In this document: positions 6,723 to 9,901 of the stretch, one piece after another
How positions within the stretch are numbered: the stretch's first letter is position 1
How the letters are laid out: each line of letters starts with the position of its first letter
Assembly (NCBI GenBank): GCA_903930085.1
Contig: CAIYXD010000008.1
Span: 1 to 9,901 of the forward strand
DNA from: an uncultured Flavobacteriia bacterium
GTDB lineage: Bacteria; Bacteroidota; Bacteroidia; Flavobacteriales_D; Crocinitomicaceae
Length of the DNA: 9,901 nt
Direction: 5' to 3'
Position numbers and translations under genes: made by a program
Notes under the pieces: model-generated
The model's input: only the letters and a program-made list of their open reading frames with translations
What the model was told of the DNA's origin: nothing
The model's database searches: none

Positions 6723-8012
6723 TCATGGCCATTGAAAGATCCACACATTTGCAGAAATGGACCTGGAAGTGCTTAATGCGAATTCAGCTTCTTCTTTTGA
6801 AGGATAGGATCCAATACTGACGATATACAACTGATCGAATTTCCCTACAATAACAGAATTGTTTCCAGCGGAAATCAATTTGTTTTGATAACGTTCTGCA
6901 TTCGATTTAGCCATAAATGCTCCTCCAATTACGTGATATGGTTTTGTTCGATTAACTTGCCCAGTTGAGGTTTGAATTAGTTCTGAATCTCCAAAAACTT
7001 CAGGTTTTTCAGAAATAGGAGTTTCTTGAATTGCTTCTTCTTTAGTCGATTCCGATGCTTTTCGTGTTCCTTCCTCTTTTTGTTTTATCACTTTCAGATT
7101 TTCTCTTTCGTTTTTTTTAGGTATGTTTTCCGCTTTAATTTCTTCCGTTGGCGTTTTAGAAAGTGAAATGTATAGTTTCTCAAAACTGTTGTAGAATAAA
7201 GAAATTGTTAAGACTCCTCCAATCATTAATACAGCAAATAAGAGTAAAAGATAAAATATTGGTCGTTTGGGTTTCTTATCTTTTCTTGTTTTCTCTAAAA
7301 TTGGCTTTTTTGGTCGTTCAATTTTCGCATGCAATGGTGGCAAATCCAAATCGTCTTTCCATTGGTCTTCTTCAGAATAAATTGGTGCATCATTCACCTC
7401 GATCTCATCCGACAAAACTATTTTTTCTTCTAGAATTTCATTTTCAGGAGTTTCTAAGGCAATTGATTCCTCGGCGATTTCAATTGAATTCTCTGCTAAA
7501 TCAATTACTTCGCTTTCTAACTCTAGTTCTGGAACTATCGCCTCTTGTTCGGATTCGATTGGTATAATTGCGGGTTCGTCTGAAATTATTTGCTCTTGGT
7601 TTTCAATTTCGGGTGTCGATTTCTGCGGTTCAGATTTTAATGCAGAAGGTGCAAATGCATTAGTCGCTTCATCTGTCTCACTAACTGGTGTTCTTTGAAA
7701 GTGCTCGGAAATAAATTCAATTTCTCCCGTTTTTGATTTGCCAAAACTTCCGAGTGATTCAATAGGATAATTTTCACCAATTTCTAATTTTTTTTGAATC
7801 CCTAGGATACTTTCTGCAATTAATTCCTTTGCTTCATCCGTGGAAATTCCTTTCTGCTCAGCAATGAAATTCACTAATTTTCCATCGTCGTATTTTAGAT
7901 ATGGCAAGAACAAAATTTCGCCAGATGCCGCATCCGTTATTGTTAATGCTCCAAAATTTGGGATAATCAACGTGTTTATTTCCTTTAGAAATTTTATTAT
8001 ATAAGCATTCAT
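6723..8012 (-). CDS. HU (CCDC81-type) domain, transmembrane and SPOR domain protein
   Basis: A 429-residue membrane protein in four parts. Residues 1-105 resemble the two tandem HU-like modules of the bacterial CCDC81-HU family: IPNFGALTI near 17-25 and the second module with ENYPIESLGSFGKS at 80-93. Residues about 110-225 form a very acidic, low-complexity linker, then a basic patch (232-250, KKPKRP just before the membrane). One helix spans about 252-274. The distal part has a charged stalk (285-345) and a SPOR domain (356-429), which in known proteins binds glycan strands stripped of stem peptides at division sites. Basic residues before the helix put the HU part in the cytoplasm and SPOR in the periplasm. 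The HU part may bind DNA or a protein, and the sequence does not decide which. It lies 65 bp downstream of the MBL-fold gene. A weak -7-like TATATTTA lies on the minus strand at 8037-8030. Confidence 0.85.
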   Translation of the reverse strand: MNAYIIKFLKEINTLIIPNFGALTITDAASGEILFLPYLKYDDGKLVNFIAEQKGISTDEAKELIAESILGIQKKLEIGENYPIESLGSFGKSKTGEIEFISEHFQRTPVSETDEATNAFAPSALKSEPQKSTPEIENQEQIISDEPAIIPIESEQEAIVPELELESEVIDLAENSIEIAEESIALETPENEILEEKIVLSDEIEVNDAPIYSEEDQWKDDLDLPPLHAKIERPKKPILEKTRKDKKPKRPIFYLLLLFAVLMIGGVLTISLFYNSFEKLYISLSKTPTEEIKAENIPKKNERENLKVIKQKEEGTRKASESTKEEAIQETPISEKPEVFGDSELIQTSTGQVNRTKPYHVIGGAFMAKSNAERYQNKLISAGNNSVIVGKFDQLYIVSIGSYPSKEEAEFALSTSRSISANVWIFQWP

Positions 8013-8077
8013 TGGCCTGCGATTTAAACTAAATATACTGAAAAACTCTGGTAGAGAAAATTAGAACGGATGTATTA

Positions 8078-8932
8078 TTAAAACAAATCAGTAAAATGGA
8101 ATGTTTCGCCTAATCGCGGACCTTTCTCCGTCATTTGTAAAGTACAGCATTCGTTTACACTATCGTGTTCAAGAAATAACACAAATTCCTGCTCAGTTGC
8201 CAAGTGTAAAAATTTTTCTTTTTCCGTCATGGTAAGCAATGGTCGCGTGTCGTAGCCCATAACATACGGTAAAGGAATATGTCCAACACTCGGTAGTAAA
8301 TCGGCCATAAAAACCAACGTTTTTCCTTTGTATTGAATGTGTGGAATCATCATGCTTTCGGTATGTCCATCGACAAATAACACATCGAAATTTGGAAAAA
8401 TATTTTTCGTGAAATCACCTGTTCGCTCAATAAATTTCAATTGTCCACTTTCCTGAATTGGAAGGATATTCTCACTTAAGAAGGAAGCTTTTTCACGTGG
8501 ATTCGGAACAGTAGCCCATTGCCAATGGTTTTCAGTACTCCAATAAAGTGCTTTTTTGAAAACCGGCTCAAAACCTGTTCTATCCTTATTCCATTGAATT
8601 GCGCCGCCACAATGGTCGAAATGTAAATGGGTCAAAAACACATCCGTTACATCCTCTGGCGAAAATCCAAGTTGCTTTAAGTTCCCAATTAAACTATCGT
8701 TTCCGGATAAATAATAATGGGAAAAAAATTTTTCGGATTGTTTGTCACCAATACCAGCATCAATTAGAATTAAACGGTCTCCATCTTCGATTAGCATACT
8801 TCTCATAGACCAATCGCATAAATTATTTTGATCTGCAGGATTCGTTTTTTGCCAAACCATTTTTGGAACAACACCAAACATTGCGCCGCCATCTAATTTG
8901 AAATTTCCGGTATTTAGTGGATGTATTTTCAT
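8078..8932 (-). CDS. Metallo-beta-lactamase-fold hydrolase
   Basis: A 284-residue MBL-fold enzyme, predicted cytoplasmic, with a full dinuclear metal site: H102, H104, D106 and H107 in THLHFDHCGG, H190 in DGHTES, D211 in ADLLPS and H256 in LEHD. A preceding strand, LILIDAGIG (54-62), is also typical. The arrangement matches the group that includes N-acyl-homoserine-lactonase-like and YtnP-like hydrolases. True beta-lactamase activity is not suggested, and there is no signal peptide. The natural substrate (lactone, thioester, phosphodiester or other) cannot be assigned. The ATG at 8932 is preferred to the TTG codon directly before it at 8935, which would add only one residue. A -7-like CATCTTTG lies 14 bp upstream of the ATG, so the gene may be transcribed separately from the transporter gene 75 bp upstream. 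Confidence 0.9.
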   Translation of the reverse strand: MKIHPLNTGNFKLDGGAMFGVVPKMVWQKTNPADQNNLCDWSMRSMLIEDGDRLILIDAGIGDKQSEKFFSHYYLSGNDSLIGNLKQLGFSPEDVTDVFLTHLHFDHCGGAIQWNKDRTGFEPVFKKALYWSTENHWQWATVPNPREKASFLSENILPIQESGQLKFIERTGDFTKNIFPNFDVLFVDGHTESMMIPHIQYKGKTLVFMADLLPSVGHIPLPYVMGYDTRPLLTMTEKEKFLHLATEQEFVLFLEHDSVNECCTLQMTEKGPRLGETFHFTDLF

Positions 8933-8946
8933 CAATTTGTTTTTTA

Positions 8947-8954
8947 CAAAGATG
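8947..8954 (-). promoter_or_regulatory. Candidate -7 element for the MBL-fold gene
   Basis: The minus strand reads CATCTTTG, one mismatch (first T to C) from TAnnTTTG. A TTG sits 24 bp upstream (8981-8979), just outside the usual 17-23 bp spacing. With the ATG only 14 bp away the leader would be very short. It is a weak candidate, supported mainly by its similarity to the TATCTTTG upstream of the ABC-F gene. Confidence 0.35.
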
Positions 8955-9007
8955 CAAAAATTACCGCTTGTTTAAATCCAAAAGGGACACTTAAAACATT
9001 AATTTTC

Positions 9008-9880
9008 CTATAAATTATTTGCGAAGTATAGAATTACAATCGCAGCAATTGCGGCGAGTAACCCAAGTATTTTGCGGACTGTAACATTCTCCTTGAAAGC
9101 AAGAAACCCAACCAATGCGGCAAGAATAACAACCGAAACATTGGTAATTGCAAGAACGGTAGAATCATTCCATCCCGTTGATTTGTATGACAACATCAAT
9201 AAAAATATCGAGAAATAATTTGGGATTCCAAGCACGATTCCAGCGAGGATACTTCTTGGTGAAAAAGTGGTTTTACCGGTTCGTATTTGAAAAATCAAAC
9301 TGCCCAATCCAATTAATCCAGCCACTCCAAATCCAAATGCAGAAAATAGAGATGGCGTTAAAAAACGTAGCTCGTAACGCTGTACGTAATTTAAAATAAA
9401 GTCTAAAAAGCCACTTCCAACAAAGAGGAAGAACAACATCCAAACTGCGGAATTTACTTTTTTCTCATCCGATTGTGAAAAGGAAACTAGAAATACGCCT
9501 AGAATAGCTAAAGCGATTCCCGTAATTTTCAGCACGGATAAAGATTCTTTGTAAAGCACAATCATGAAGAGCATCGAAATGGCCATGCTCATTTTTACCG
9601 CGATTGAAGTGAGTGCAACGCCATTTTGTTGGGAACTTTTACCCATAAGTATAAACAAGGAAATAAATAAAACACCGGATAAAACAATAAACATCGGCCA
9701 ATTCCCTGTCGATAGTGCTTGACTCTTCCATTCATTTCCAAAAAGAGCTATTCCGCAAATAAATGCTGTGAAATAGTTGAATACAATGGCTTGAAACGTA
9801 TCAATTTGGTATTTTGGGAAGAGTTTGAATATCACAAAAATCAAACTTGAACAGAGAATGGAAAAAATTAATGGAATCAT
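9008..9880 (-). CDS. EamA/DMT-superfamily transporter
   Basis: A 290-residue inner-membrane protein with ten predicted helices, at about 2-20, 30-47, 62-80, 90-109, 115-134, 145-164, 175-197, 208-230, 240-262 and 268-287. This is the 5+5 internal-repeat layout of the drug/metabolite transporter superfamily. The EamA half-repeat ending appears twice: YKESLSVLKITGIALAILGV (110-129) and FKENVTVRKILGLLAAIAA (262-280), each with the conserved glutamate (E111, E264) at the membrane edge. Such carriers export or exchange small metabolites such as amino acids, purines or nucleotide sugars, and the substrate here is unknown. The ATG at 9880 gives an N-terminus that enters the membrane at once. Only 21 bp upstream are visible, so its promoter is not assessed. 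The MBL-fold gene follows 75 bp downstream on the same strand. Confidence 0.9.
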   Translation of the reverse strand: MIPLIFSILCSSLIFVIFKLFPKYQIDTFQAIVFNYFTAFICGIALFGNEWKSQALSTGNWPMFIVLSGVLFISLFILMGKSSQQNGVALTSIAVKMSMAISMLFMIVLYKESLSVLKITGIALAILGVFLVSFSQSDEKKVNSAVWMLFFLFVGSGFLDFILNYVQRYELRFLTPSLFSAFGFGVAGLIGLGSLIFQIRTGKTTFSPRSILAGIVLGIPNYFSIFLLMLSYKSTGWNDSTVLAITNVSVVILAALVGFLAFKENVTVRKILGLLAAIAAIVILYFANNL

Positions 9881-9901
9881 TTTCTAAAATAATGGTAAAC
9901 C

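Noticed and set aside
7163..7567. Open frame of 134 codons on the plus strand
   Set aside because: It is antisense to the acidic linker and membrane helix of the HU-SPOR gene; its composition reflects the complementary strand and no motif is seen.
1..9901. Mobile elements, CRISPR arrays, phage genes, tRNA or rRNA genes
   Set aside because: No transposase or integrase motifs, regularly spaced repeats, tRNA cloverleaf or rRNA-like sequence was found; gene content is ordinary chromosomal.

Overview
This AT-rich window carries ordinary chromosomal genes and most likely comes from a member of the Bacteroidota, probably Flavobacteriales. Three things point there. Several starts have the Bacteroidota promoter -7 element TAnnTTTG or a near match. 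A/T-rich leaders replace Shine-Dalgarno sites. One protein joins a CCDC81-type HU domain to a membrane segment and a SPOR domain, an arrangement typical of this phylum. Genus cannot be set from the sequence alone. I see no mobile elements, CRISPR arrays, tRNA or rRNA genes, or phage genes.

Left part (1-2536): the window opens inside ruvC (Holliday-junction resolvase, minus strand, 3' end cut off). Only 26 bp away, a divergent two-gene unit starts: a polytopic membrane protein of the flippase-like/LPG-synthase-TM family and, 3 bp after it, a membrane-anchored family-2 glycosyltransferase. The pair probably makes or moves a glycosylated lipid or surface glycan. It converges on an ABC-F ATPase (2561-4195, minus) predicted to act on ribosomes.

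Middle part (4196-6610): a 260-bp divergent promoter region separates the ABC-F gene from a secreted, probably outer-membrane beta-barrel protein of unknown function. After it come an alpha/beta hydrolase with a complete catalytic triad and a small cold-shock-domain protein. The cold-shock gene has its own TAAATTTG promoter element and a strong intrinsic terminator.

Right part (6723-9880): three minus-strand genes read in the order DMT/EamA transporter, metallo-beta-lactamase-fold hydrolase, HU-SPOR membrane protein. Gaps of 65-75 bp, with candidate promoter elements in them, suggest partly independent transcription rather than a tight operon.

No new multi-gene system is evident. The most interesting items are the HU-TM-SPOR protein, which could physically link DNA to the division-site cell wall, the flippase-like/glycosyltransferase pair, and a perfect 13-bp palindrome upstream of the ABC-F promoter.
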